DNA of 64,000 nt from JAGTRP01 sp035255045 (GTDB taxonomy: Bacteria > Pseudomonadota > Gammaproteobacteria > Burkholderiales > Rhodocyclaceae): the NCBI GenBank assembly GCA_035255045.1, contig DATFAA010000019.1:1-64000 (forward strand), written 5' to 3'. Every line of letters starts with the position of its first letter. Positions within the stretch are counted from its first letter, which is position 1. Below the pieces are notes generated by a model. The model made no database searches. It saw only the letters and a list, made by a program, of their open reading frames with translations, and was not told the DNA's origin. Both the position numbers and the translations under genes were made by a program. Below are positions 48,555-58,357 of this stretch, piece by piece.

Positions 48555-50636
48555 GTGTCCGCCATTTTTCCCGCCCGGCGCCGTTTTCTCGCCGGCAACC
48601 TCGTCTTCATCGCCTTCCTGGTCGCCCTGGCCCTGTTCAGCGTCTACCAGAGCCGGCTCCATTACCGCCAGCTGAACCAGCTCGCCCTTGAGAACCTGTC
48701 CCTGGTCCTGGCCAACAACCTGGGGGCGATGATCGAGAAGACCGACGTCTCGCTGCGCACCATCGCCCTCGAAATCGGCCACCAGCTGGACCGGGAAGGG
48801 GCCATGGACCCGGCAGCCGTCAGGCAGATCCTGGCCGAACAGCGGTCGCTGCAGCCGGATCTCCACGCCCTGCGCATCGCCGGCCCGGACGGGATCATCC
48901 GCTATTCCAGCGGCACGGCGCCCCCGGCCGGCGCCAGCGTGGCCGACCGGGATTACTTCCAGCGTCTGCGGGACGACCCGCGAGACGGCCTGACCGTGGG
49001 CGCCCCCTACCTGTCCCGCATGGGCACCTACCGCATCGTCCCCATTGCCCGGCGCCTCGACGGACCGGACGGTTCCTTCGCCGGCGTGGTCTATGCCGCC
49101 ATCACCATCGACCACTTCAAAGACCTGCTGTCGAGTCTGGATCCGGGGCCGAACGGCAGCGTCGCCTTGCTGACGGAGGACCGCCGCCTGATCGCCCGCG
49201 TCCCCTCGCCGAAGGACGGCCAAGCCCTGGAGAAGACCGTCCTGCGGCAGCCGTCCCGGGAGCAGCTGCGGGCCGCGCCCCGGTACGGCACCTTCGCCGC
49301 CACCAGCCCCTTCGACGGCATATCACGGAACTGCGTCTACCGCCGGGTCTCCGACCTGCCCCTGTACGTGGTGATGGGGCATGCCCGCCGCGACACCCTT
49401 GCGGTCTGGTGGCGCGAGGATGCCATCGTGCTCACCGTCGTCGCGGCCTTCGGGCTGCTGAGCCTGTGGCTGCTGCGCTCGGCCCAGCGGGCGGCCGGCC
49501 TGGGCCAGTTCCGCACCCTGGTGGAGCAGGCGCCCATGGCCATCGCCATGCTCGACCGGGAGATGCGGTACGTGGCGGCCAGCGCCCGCTGGATGGAAAT
49601 CTACGGCAGCCATGTGGACCGCCTGATCGGACGGGACCACTACGAGGTCCACCCAGGGCTGCCGACGAGCTGGAAGGAGGTCCACCGGGCGGCCCTGTCC
49701 GGCATCCCCCAGCGGAATCAGGAGGCCTTCTGGCCGGGCGCCGACGGCTCGCGGCACTGGTCGAGCTGGGCGGTCCACCCCTGGCGCGACGGGCGCGGGC
49801 GCATCGGCGGCATCATCATCGTCGCGGAGGACATCACCGAGCGCAAGCTGGCCGAGGAAGAGATCCAGCGCATGAACGCCATGCTGGAACGCCAGGTGGA
49901 GAAGCGCACCTCCGAACTCGCCCAGTCCAACGACGCCCTCCTCCACAGCAACATGGAGCTGCAGCACTTCGCCCATGCCACCGCCCACGACCTGCAGACG
50001 CCCCTGCGCTCCATCGCCAGCTTCACCCAGCTCCTGCAGCACGCCATGGAGGAGCGGGGCGACGAGCAGGTGCGGGAATGGTCGTCCCTGGTGGTGGACA
50101 ACACCCGGCGCCTGCAGGACCTGATCCAGAACCTCCTCGCCTACACCCGGGTGGACGCCCAGGGGCTGCCCTTCGAGACGGTGGACCTGGGGGCCGTGCT
50201 GGACGAGGTGCTGGCCTCCCTGGCGGTACTGATCCAGGAGACCGGCGCCGAAGTGCGCCACGGCCACATTCCGACCCTCCCCGTGGACCGCTTCCAGATC
50301 GCCCAGGTCTTCCAGAACCTGATCGAGAACGGCATCAAGTACAACCACTCGAAGCCGCCCCGGGTCTCGATCACCGCCGACCTGCAGCAGGACGAGTGGG
50401 TGTTCTCGGTGGCGGACAACGGCATCGGCATCGATCCCAAGCACCACGAGCGCATCTTCGAGATGTTCCGCCGCCTGCACACCTACAGCCAGGTGGCGGG
50501 CTCCGGCATCGGGCTGGCCCTGTGCCGGCGCATCGTCGAGCGCCACGGGGGCCACATCTGGGTCGAATCCCGGCTCGGGGAAGGCAGCACCTTCTATTTC
50601 ACCCTGCCGGTCAGGACGGCCGCTCCGGCAGGGTGA
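48555..50636 (+). CDS. Membrane sensor histidine kinase (double Cache, PAS, HisKA)
   Basis: A 693-residue kinase. Order: membrane helix near 10-30, extracytoplasmic Cache-type sensor to about 280 (with DRDYFQRLRDD and YRIVPIARRL), second helix near 295-315, PAS domain at about 325-445, coiled coil, HisKA with the phosphorylated histidine near 478 (TAHDLQTPLRS), and the ATPase with NLIENGIKYN, DNGIGI and GSGIGLAL. The GTG at 48555 with GGAG eight bases upstream is preferred; in-frame ATGs at 48465 and 48501 are alternatives. No receiver or regulator gene is adjacent. Its 3' end overlaps the convergent paralogue. Confidence 0.85.
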   Translation: MSAIFPARRRFLAGNLVFIAFLVALALFSVYQSRLHYRQLNQLALENLSLVLANNLGAMIEKTDVSLRTIALEIGHQLDREGAMDPAAVRQILAEQRSLQPDLHALRIAGPDGIIRYSSGTAPPAGASVADRDYFQRLRDDPRDGLTVGAPYLSRMGTYRIVPIARRLDGPDGSFAGVVYAAITIDHFKDLLSSLDPGPNGSVALLTEDRRLIARVPSPKDGQALEKTVLRQPSREQLRAAPRYGTFAATSPFDGISRNCVYRRVSDLPLYVVMGHARRDTLAVWWREDAIVLTVVAAFGLLSLWLLRSAQRAAGLGQFRTLVEQAPMAIAMLDREMRYVAASARWMEIYGSHVDRLIGRDHYEVHPGLPTSWKEVHRAALSGIPQRNQEAFWPGADGSRHWSSWAVHPWRDGRGRIGGIIIVAEDITERKLAEEEIQRMNAMLERQVEKRTSELAQSNDALLHSNMELQHFAHATAHDLQTPLRSIASFTQLLQHAMEERGDEQVREWSSLVVDNTRRLQDLIQNLLAYTRVDAQGLPFETVDLGAVLDEVLASLAVLIQETGAEVRHGHIPTLPVDRFQIAQVFQNLIENGIKYNHSKPPRVSITADLQQDEWVFSVADNGIGIDPKHHERIFEMFRRLHTYSQVAGSGIGLALCRRIVERHGGHIWVESRLGEGSTFYFTLPVRTAAPAG

Positions 50637-50645
50637 AGTAGAAGA
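50592..50645. repeat. Inverted repeat formed by the converging ends of two sensor kinase genes
   Basis: CTTCTATTTCACCCTGCCGG (50592-50611) and its reverse complement at 50626-50645 match at 19 of 20 positions around a 14-base loop. Both arms encode FYFTLP, the shared C-terminus of the two paralogous kinases, and contain or flank both stop codons. The stem could terminate transcription from both sides. Confidence 0.8.
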
Positions 50646-52857
50646 CGCTTCCCCGCCCCGGCTCCGACTCGACCCAGATGCGCCCGCCATGGCGCTCGAC
50701 GATGCGCTGGCAGATGGCGAGGCCGATGCCGGTGCCGGGCACGTCGGTATAGGTGTGCAGGCGCCGGAAGATTTCGAAGATGCGCTCGTGGTGCTTGGGG
50801 TCGATGCCGATGCCGTTGTCCGCCACCGAGAACACCCACTCCCCTTCCCGGTGCTCGCCACCGACCGTAACCCGGGGGGGCGTCGAGCGGTTGTACTTGA
50901 TGCCGTTCTCGATCAGGTTCTGGAGCAGCTGGGCCATCTCGGTGCGGTCCACCGGCAGGGTGGGCAGGTCGCCGCGGCCGACTTCGGCGCCTGCCTCCCC
51001 GATGGGGGCCGCCAGGGAGGCGATCACCTGGTCGCAGACCTCCCCCAGGTCGGTGGCCTCGAAGGGCCGGGCCTGGGCCTCCAGGCGGGAATAGGCGAGG
51101 AGTTCCCGGATCAGGTTCTGCAGGCGCCGGGCATTGTCCACCACCAGGGTCAGCCACTCGTCGGCCCGGGGATCGAGGCAGTCCCGCATCTCCCGCTGCA
51201 GGAGCTGGGCGAAGCTGGCGATGGAGCGCAGGGGCGTCTGCAGGTCGTGGGCGGCGGCGTGGGCGAAGCGCTGCAGTTCCATGTTGCTGCGCAGCAGCGC
51301 CTCGTTGGAGCGTTCCAGCTCGGCGGTGCGCTGGCGCACCCGGTTCTCCAGTTCGGCGTTGAGGCGCTGGATCTCCGCCTCCGCCTGCCGGCGCTCGGTG
51401 ACGTCCCGCATGGTGAGCACCCCGAGGATGGCGTGGCCATGGTCGTCCCAGACCGGCGTGCCGCTGTAGCTCATGATGCGGGAGCGGCCGTCGCCCTTGC
51501 GGCGCAGTTCGACCACCTGTTCGGTGAAGGATTCGCCCCGCAGGACCCGGCCCAGGGGCCACTCTTCCTTTGGCAGCGCATCGCCCTCCGGGGAACGCAC
51601 CTCGAACACCTCGGCGAACTCGGCCAGGCCGCGATGGACTTCGAAGGGGTCCATGTAGCCATGGAGCAGGAGGGCCATGGGATTCATCTGCAGCAGGGTG
51701 CCCTCGAGGTCGAAGACGACGACGCCTTCCTTGAGGCTGTGGAGGATGGCCGCCAGGCGGGCCCGGCTCTCCTCGGCCTCGGCCTGGGCGGCCCGGCGCT
51801 CGGCGATGCTTTCCTCCAGGGCCTGGGTGCGCTCCCTGAGCATGATCGCGGCCCGGCTGATGGCCCGGGCCACCTCGGCAGCCTCCTTGGCGTGGACCCG
51901 GGGCACGGCCACCGCCTGCCCGGCACCGAGGGCGGTGGCCGGGCCGATGAGGGCCTGGATGGAGCGGGCGATGCGCCCCCCCATGATCAGCGCCAGCCCG
52001 ACGCCGATGGCGAACAGGGCGAGCATTCCCAGGGCGAGGAAGGCCACGCTGCGCCCCAGGGAGGCATCCAGGTGCTGGCGGGGGATGCCGATGGCGACGG
52101 CCCAGGCGGTGGCCTGGGAGCGGCTGTAGACCCCGAGCACCGGGATGCCGTCCCGGGTCACGCTGTCGAGGGTCCCTTCGGACGAGCGCTGCATGTGCTC
52201 CAGCAGCCGGGTGGCCCCCGGGCGGCCGATGTAGCGCTCCGGGGCATGGGTGCGGGCGACGATGGTGCCGGAACTGTCGAAGACGGCCGCCACCCATTCG
52301 GGCGGCAGGCCCTGGGCCCGCAGGATGGCGTTGAACTGGTCGGGCGGCAGGCCGAGGCTGAGGACATAGGCCACCTTCCCATGGATGACCACCGGCACAT
52401 GGACGCTGACGGTGGGACGGGGGACGAGGAGGCTGGTGATGAGGTCCGAAATCACCGGGCTGCCGGTATTGAAGACCTGCTGGACCAGATCCGGGGAGCT
52501 GTGGCGGGGCAGGGGATGGCCGTACTCCACCACGGTATTGACGATCTGCTGCCCGCTGGGGTCGCTGAGGATGAAGCTGGAACCCGGCCCGACCACGCTC
52601 AGCACGCGCCGCGCCCGCCGGTGGAACTGCTCGAAATCCCCGATGGCCAGGGGGCCGGCGGTGGACAGCGTCTGGGCCACCGCCCGGGCCGTGAACAGGT
52701 GGCTGTCCACCGTCTGGATCAGGGCCCGGGCGGTGAGGATGGTGTTCCTTTCCAGCCGCTCGTGGTTGTTCCGGTATTCCCGCTCGAACAGCAGCGCGGC
52801 ACCCACCATGCCCGGCACCAGGCAGGCGAGGACCAGGGAGATCAGCCAGGCGCGCAC
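50611..52857 (-). CDS. Membrane sensor histidine kinase (Cache, HAMP-like, PAS, HisKA)
   Basis: At least 748 residues. Membrane helix at the N-terminus (LISLVLACLVPGMVGAALLF, 20), extracytoplasmic sensor to about 270, second helix near 275-300, HAMP-like linker, PAS at about 365-500, HisKA with histidine near 537 (AAHDLQTPLRS), ATPase with NLIENGIKYN, DNGIGI and GTGIGLAI. It is paralogous to the kinase facing it, mainly in the PAS-kinase half. The start is uncertain: GTG at 52855-52857 has no ribosome binding site, whereas an in-frame ATT at 52927-52929 lies five bases after GGAG and would add 24 residues including RIPPWSVRAW, which looks like native protein. Confidence 0.82.
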   Translation of the reverse strand: MRAWLISLVLACLVPGMVGAALLFEREYRNNHERLERNTILTARALIQTVDSHLFTARAVAQTLSTAGPLAIGDFEQFHRRARRVLSVVGPGSSFILSDPSGQQIVNTVVEYGHPLPRHSSPDLVQQVFNTGSPVISDLITSLLVPRPTVSVHVPVVIHGKVAYVLSLGLPPDQFNAILRAQGLPPEWVAAVFDSSGTIVARTHAPERYIGRPGATRLLEHMQRSSEGTLDSVTRDGIPVLGVYSRSQATAWAVAIGIPRQHLDASLGRSVAFLALGMLALFAIGVGLALIMGGRIARSIQALIGPATALGAGQAVAVPRVHAKEAAEVARAISRAAIMLRERTQALEESIAERRAAQAEAEESRARLAAILHSLKEGVVVFDLEGTLLQMNPMALLLHGYMDPFEVHRGLAEFAEVFEVRSPEGDALPKEEWPLGRVLRGESFTEQVVELRRKGDGRSRIMSYSGTPVWDDHGHAILGVLTMRDVTERRQAEAEIQRLNAELENRVRQRTAELERSNEALLRSNMELQRFAHAAAHDLQTPLRSIASFAQLLQREMRDCLDPRADEWLTLVVDNARRLQNLIRELLAYSRLEAQARPFEATDLGEVCDQVIASLAAPIGEAGAEVGRGDLPTLPVDRTEMAQLLQNLIENGIKYNRSTPPRVTVGGEHREGEWVFSVADNGIGIDPKHHERIFEIFRRLHTYTDVPGTGIGLAICQRIVERHGGRIWVESEPGRGSVFYFTLPERPS

Positions 52858-53014
52858 CGACCAGGGCGGGATGCGGAGTCCCGCCGAGGCGTCCGGCTGT
52901 TTGGGAAGCAGATCGGGGGAGTGGGGAATGGCGTCTCCAGAACCTGTTGCCGGCAGGCTCCACAGACAGCCACTCCCGTGGAAAGTTCGAGGCGGGGGCG
53001 GCGGCCCCCACCCC

Positions 53015-54526
53015 TCACATGGCGCCGGTGCCCAGGTAGCTCAGGTGCCAGCTCAGGGCTTCGTCCAGCAGATGGGGAGTCTGCTTGCCGACGGCCCGGT
53101 CGAGGGCGCGCTTGTAGTAGTCCCGCAGGGCCGGCCGGAAGTCCGGGTGGGCACAGTTGTCGATGACCACCTTGGCCCGCTGCTTGGGGGACAGGCCCCG
53201 CAGGTCGGCCAGGCCCTGCTCGGTGACCAGCACCTGGACGTCGTGCTCGGTGTGGTCCACGTGGGGGACCATGGGCACGATGCAGGAAATCTTGCCGCCC
53301 TTGGCCTGGGACGGGGTCATGAAGATGGACAGGTAGGCGTTGCGGGCGAAATCGCCGGAACCGCCGATGCCGTTCATGATGCCGGTGCCCATGACGTGGG
53401 TGGAATTGACGTTGCCGTAGATGTCGGCCTCGATCATGCCGTTCATGGCGATGACCCCGAGGCGGCGGATCACTTCCGGATGGTTGCTGATCTCCTGGGG
53501 GCGCAGGATGATGCTGTTGCGGTAGCGCTCCATGTCGGCGTTGAGCTCGGCCAGGGCGTTGGGGCTGAGGGAGAAGGCGGTGGCCGAGGCACAGGTCAGC
53601 TTGCCCGACTTGATCATGTCCAGCATGCCGTCCTGGAGGACCTCGGTGTAGGCGGTGAGGTTCTCGAAGGGGCCCTCGTTGAGGCCGGCCATGACGGCGT
53701 TGGCGATATTGCCGACGCCGGACTGCAGCGGCAGCAGCTCGGGCGGCAGGCGGCCCTTCTTCACCTCGTGCTGAAGGAATTCCAGGATGTGGCCGGCGAT
53801 GCGGCGGGAGTTCTCGTCGGGGGCGGAGAAGGCGGAATTGCGGTCGGGGGCGTGGGTTTCCACCACGGCGATGACCTTGTTGGGGTCGCAGCGCAGGTAG
53901 GGCTCGCCGATGCGGTCATTGACCCGCACCAGGGGGATGGGCTGGCGCTGGGGCGGCAGGTTGGTGCCGTAGTAGATGTCGTGCATGCCCTCGAGCTGGG
54001 CGCTCTGCCAGGAATTGACCTCGAGGATGATCCTGTCGGCCTGATCCAGCCAGGTCTTGTTGTTGCCCACGGAGGAGGACGGGATGAGGCGCCCGTCCGG
54101 CAGGATGCCCGCCACTTCCACCACCGCCACGTCGAGCTTGCCCAGGAAGCCGAACCAGACGAACTGGGCGACGTGGGAGAGGTGGATGTCGATGTACTCC
54201 ATCTCGCCGGCATTGATGCGCTTGCGGCAGGTGGGATCGGACTGGTAGGGCAGGCGCATTTCCACCCCGTCCACCATGGCCAGGGCCCCGTCCAGGTCGG
54301 GGGCGGTGGAGGCGCCGGTCCACACGCCGATCTTGAACTTCTTGCCGTTCAGATTGGCATCCATGATGTGCTTGGCCAGGGCCGAGGGCACCGCCTTGGG
54401 ATACCCGGCTCCGGTGAAGCCGCTCATGCCGACATTGACGCCGGAAGGAATCAGCGCGGCGGCTTCTGAGGCCGACATGATCTTGCTGCGCAAGGCGGCG
54501 CAGTGGATGCGGGAGGCTCCGTTCAT
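53015..54526 (-). CDS. Acetyl-CoA hydrolase/transferase family protein (succinate-CoA transferase type)
   Basis: A 503-residue class I CoA-transferase. Closest in pattern to succinyl-CoA:acetate CoA-transferases: SGFTGAGYPKAVPSALAKHI (20), LILEVN-type IILEVNSWQ, GVGNIANAVMAGL, the likely catalytic glutamate in LTAYTEVLQDG, and GIGGSGDFARNAYLSIF. It would move CoA between succinyl-CoA and acetate or related acids, bypassing succinyl-CoA synthetase. The start MNGASRIHC is chosen by family and by GGAG and AGGA ahead of it. A terminator separates it from the upstream lipoprotein gene. After its stop a 6-bp GC hairpin (52994-53009) lacks a T-run. Confidence 0.9.
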   Translation of the reverse strand: MNGASRIHCAALRSKIMSASEAAALIPSGVNVGMSGFTGAGYPKAVPSALAKHIMDANLNGKKFKIGVWTGASTAPDLDGALAMVDGVEMRLPYQSDPTCRKRINAGEMEYIDIHLSHVAQFVWFGFLGKLDVAVVEVAGILPDGRLIPSSSVGNNKTWLDQADRIILEVNSWQSAQLEGMHDIYYGTNLPPQRQPIPLVRVNDRIGEPYLRCDPNKVIAVVETHAPDRNSAFSAPDENSRRIAGHILEFLQHEVKKGRLPPELLPLQSGVGNIANAVMAGLNEGPFENLTAYTEVLQDGMLDMIKSGKLTCASATAFSLSPNALAELNADMERYRNSIILRPQEISNHPEVIRRLGVIAMNGMIEADIYGNVNSTHVMGTGIMNGIGGSGDFARNAYLSIFMTPSQAKGGKISCIVPMVPHVDHTEHDVQVLVTEQGLADLRGLSPKQRAKVVIDNCAHPDFRPALRDYYKRALDRAVGKQTPHLLDEALSWHLSYLGTGAM

Positions 54527-54582
54527 TTCCTGAAATGCTCCGTGACAAGTTTGACCAATATTCGTCTCCCGTCCTGCCGACC

Positions 54583-54610
54583 CTAAAAAAAAGCCCGCTC
54601 GGGGCGGGCT
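54583..54610 (-). terminator. Strong terminator downstream of the small lipoprotein gene
   Basis: On the minus strand AGCCCGC-CCCGA-GCGGGCT is followed by TTTTTTTA. It lies about 125 bases past the stop of the lipoprotein gene at 54735-54980 and just upstream of the CoA-transferase, isolating the two. Confidence 0.85.
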
Positions 54611-54734
54611 GAAAGCCGGATCTCCAGCGCATAGAAGACCCAGAGGAGACAACGCAAATCTATCAAAGGCGCCGTTTCGGAACGAACGACATTTTGTTGC
54701 CTGTCGAATTAGGAAAACTTAATCGTCCCGGCGC

Positions 54735-54980
54735 TCACTTCTGCTCGGTGGACTGGGCCGGCGCCAGGGGGGCGGGGGCCTGGACGCCGTCGGCCTTCAG
54801 GCCGGTGCCGGCATTGGCGGCGTCGGCGCCTTCGGCAGCCTGGGCCGGAGCCGGGGTCGCGGCCGGAGCGGCAGCCACGGGGGCCGCTGCGGCGGGGGCG
54901 ATTGCCGCTGCCTCCTCTTTCTTGCCGCAAGCGGACAGGGCCAGGGCGAGCAGAGCAGCAACAAGCAGGGAGTGTTTCAT
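54735..54980 (-). CDS. Small alanine/proline-rich lipoprotein
   Basis: An 81-residue predicted lipoprotein: MKHSLLVAALLALALSAC with lipobox LSAC and cysteine 18, then KKEE and a low-complexity Ala/Pro/Gly region. AAGGAACCGATCAA before the ATG fixes the start over an upstream in-frame ATG. No known family. It is divergent from the LysR-type regulator gene, a typical target arrangement. Confidence 0.75.
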   Translation of the reverse strand: MKHSLLVAALLALALSACGKKEEAAAIAPAAAAPVAAAPAATPAPAQAAEGADAANAGTGLKADGVQAPAPLAPAQSTEQK

Positions 54981-55091
54981 TTGATCGGTTCCTTTTCGGT
55001 GATGGGGGAGACATCGGGCGGTGCGCGGCCCAGGTCGCAAAGATAGAGACGCCATTGCCCCCCGGCAAACGACTATTTATTATTCGATGCC

Positions 55092-55104
55092 TTAGAAAAA
55101 CTAA
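55092..55104. promoter_or_regulatory. Candidate LysR-type binding site (T-N11-A)
   Basis: TTAGAAAAACTAA is a perfect TTAG-N5-CTAA dyad with the T-N11-A layout of LysR-family operators. It lies 10 bases upstream of the LysR gene start, in the divergent region shared with the small lipoprotein gene. Confidence 0.45.
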
Positions 55105-55114
55105 CCCATTTCCC

Positions 55115-56095
55115 GTGACCTATCGCCTTCCCCCGCTGGTGGCCCTGCGCGCCTTCGAATCGGCCTGCCGGCATCTGAGCTTCAAGAAAGCCGCGGAGGA
55201 ACTGCACGTGACGCCGGCGGCCATCAGCCAGCAGATCAAGGCCCTCGAAAGCTACCTGGGCATCCCCCTCTTCCGCCGCCTGACCCGGGCCCTGGAGCTG
55301 ACCGAGCAGGGGGCCGCCATGCTGCCCAAGATCCGGGAGGGCTTCGACTGCCTGGCGGCGGCGGTGGAGACCACCCGCCAGAGCCGGGAGGACACCCTCC
55401 TCAAAGTCACCGCCCCGCCCTCCTTCGCCACCCGCTGGCTGGTGCCGCGGCTGCCCCGCTTCATGTCCGCCTACCCGGAGCTGGAGCTGCGCCTGGCCAG
55501 CAGCCGGGACACCATCGACCGCCGGGGCGAGACCTCGGTCCTCGAGGAGGAGCTGGTGGACCCGCGGGAAGCGGTCAGCGCCGTCGCCATCCGCTACGGT
55601 ACCGGCGCCTACCCGGGCTACCATGTGGAGCGGCTGTTCACCCCCTGCTACGTGCCCGTGTGCAGCCCCCGCCTGCTGGCCGGGGAGCCGCCCCTGGCCC
55701 GGCCCCGGGACCTCGCCCGCCACGTCCTGATCCACGACGAAACCATCGACGACGAGGGCAAGCAGCCCAACTGGAAGGAGTGGTTCCGGCTGGCCGGCGT
55801 CAGCGGCGTGAACTCCCGCCGGGGGCCGCGCTTCTCCAACGCCGTCATGGCCATCCAGGCGGCCCTCGACGGCCAGGGCATCGCCCTCACCCTGAAGCCC
55901 CTGGTCGAGGCCGAACTGGAGGCGGGGCGGCTGGTGGTGCCTTTCGACGTGGTGGTGCCCTCCCCCTACGCCTATTTCATGGTGATGCCCGAGTCGGTGG
56001 CCCACCGCGCCTCGGTGGCCGCCTTCCGGGAATGGCTGCTGGCCGAGGCCCGGATCGAGGACGAGCGCCAGGGCACCCCGGTTGCCGGCCCCTGA
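55115..56095 (+). CDS. LysR family transcriptional regulator (GcvA-like)
   Basis: A 326-residue LysR regulator. The helix-turn-helix is at about 5-65: YRLPPLVALRAFESACRHLS (20), FKKAAEELHVTPAAISQQIK (20) and LFRRLTRALELTEQG. The effector domain follows, with PPSFATRWLVPRLPRF and the insertion VLEEELVDPREAVSAVAIRY (20). The start is the GTG at 55115-55117; no ATG lies nearby. The GcvA-like group often controls glycine or amino acid genes; here the divergent lipoprotein and the downstream mtnA (78 bp) are the nearest candidate targets. Confidence 0.9.
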   Translation: MTYRLPPLVALRAFESACRHLSFKKAAEELHVTPAAISQQIKALESYLGIPLFRRLTRALELTEQGAAMLPKIREGFDCLAAAVETTRQSREDTLLKVTAPPSFATRWLVPRLPRFMSAYPELELRLASSRDTIDRRGETSVLEEELVDPREAVSAVAIRYGTGAYPGYHVERLFTPCYVPVCSPRLLAGEPPLARPRDLARHVLIHDETIDDEGKQPNWKEWFRLAGVSGVNSRRGPRFSNAVMAIQAALDGQGIALTLKPLVEAELEAGRLVVPFDVVVPSPYAYFMVMPESVAHRASVAAFREWLLAEARIEDERQGTPVAGP

Positions 56096-56173
56096 GCCGC
56101 CTGCTATCGTAGCCCTCCTGCCGGCGCCCGCCCCGCCCCCGGGGCCGGCCCTCCCCCACAGCCCTGCCAGCCC

Positions 56174-57254
<1,081 letters not shown>

Positions 57255-57262
<8 letters not shown>

Positions 57263-57878
57263 GGCACTCATCTCCGCCGCCCGGGCCATGGCCGCCGCCG
57301 GGCTCAACAAGGGCACAGCCGGCAACCTCAGCGTGCGGGAAGGCGACGGCTTCTGGATCACCCCCACCGGCATGGCGCCCGAGGCCATGACGGCGGACGA
57401 CATCCCCTTCATGCACCTGGACGGCAGCTGGGAAGGCCGCCGCGCGCCCTCGTCGGAATGGCGCTTCCACCGGGACATCTACGCCGCCCGCCCGGAGGCC
57501 GGTGCCGTGCTCCACGCCCATTCCCCCTACGCCGTCAGCCTGGCCTGCCTGCGCTACGACATCCCGCCCTTCCACTACATGATCGCCCGCTTCGGCGGCA
57601 CCACGGTGCGCTGCTCCGGCTACGCCACCTTCGGCACCCAGGAGCTGTCCGACGCCGCCCTCACGGCCCTGGAGGGCCGCAACGCCTGCCTCCTGGCCAA
57701 CCACGGCATGCTCCTCTTCGGCCGCGACCTCGACCAGGCCCTGGCCCTCGGCATCGAGCTGGAGGAACTGTGCGGCCAGTACTGGCGGGCCTGCCAGCTG
57801 GGCCAGCCGGTGCTGCTGTCGGAGGAGGAGATGGCCGTGGTGATCGAGAAGTTCGCCACCTACGGCCAGCCGCGCTAG
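57255..57878 (+). CDS. Class II aldolase (FucA-like), probable 5-methylthioribulose-1-phosphate aldolase
   Basis: A 207-residue zinc aldolase. Visible features: GLNKGTAGNLSVR, TPTGM, SSEWRFHRDIY with the catalytic glutamate, VLHAHSPYAV (two zinc histidines), HYMIARFGG, CSGYATFGTQELSDAAL and LLANHGML (third histidine). The pattern is closer to fuculose-1-phosphate aldolase than to MtnB dehydratase. Overlapping with mtnA, it fits the Ald2 enzyme of the DHAP shunt, which splits methylthioribulose 1-phosphate into dihydroxyacetone phosphate and methylthioacetaldehyde. MtnB remains an alternative. mtnC, mtnD and mtnE are not seen. Confidence 0.85.
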
Positions 57879-58357
57879 ACGGCGCCGGGCGAAGGCTTGG
57901 AGGGCCGCTCACCCTCCCCCGGCAGCTGCGGGAAGGGGGCCTCGCCCCGGTGGTCGAAGGGCAGGGCACCGTAGCCGGTGACCCGCAGGTTGCCCTTGAC
58001 CCGGTAGTCCAACCCCGGCTGGCCTTCCTTCTGGAGTTCGCGCCATTGCCGCAGGAAGGCGGCCAGGTTGCTGCTGGCCTTGACCTCCAGCACCGCCTCC
58101 CCGTAGCGGGGAATGGTCACCGCCAGGGCGGAAGCGCCGCTGGCGAAGGGGCGGCCGTTCAGGTCGACGTCGAAATTGAGCCCTTCCACGGGGATATCTA
58201 CCGGATTCGGGTTCCTGACCCGGAGCTTGAGGATGAAGCGCTGCTCGAACAGGCCCAGGGATTCGATATCCACCCCCGCCAGACTCACCGCCGGCTTCTC
58301 GAAGCGGGCGGCGCAGGCGGCGAGGAAGAGGACGAGCCCCCAGGCCAGGAGCCTCAC
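57875..58357 (-). CDS. LEA type 2 family lipoprotein
   Basis: A 160-residue protein with signal and lipobox (MRLLAWGLVLFLAAC, cysteine 15) and the WHy/LEA-2 domain: VSLAGVDIESLGLFEQRFIL (20), KLRVRNPNPVDIPVEGLNFD (20). These small lipoproteins are linked to desiccation or stress. It starts with GTG at 58355-58357, whose bases overlap the stop of the upstream dehydrogenase (GTGA), so translation is coupled. The stop overlaps the convergent aldolase by 4 bp. Confidence 0.85.
   Translation of the reverse strand: MRLLAWGLVLFLAACAARFEKPAVSLAGVDIESLGLFEQRFILKLRVRNPNPVDIPVEGLNFDVDLNGRPFASGASALAVTIPRYGEAVLEVKASSNLAAFLRQWRELQKEGQPGLDYRVKGNLRVTGYGALPFDHRGEAPFPQLPGEGERPSKPSPGAV

Noticed and set aside
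52994..53009. Terminator after the CoA-transferase gene
   Set aside because: The 6-bp GC stem GGGGGC/GCCCCC has no T-rich tail on the relevant strand.
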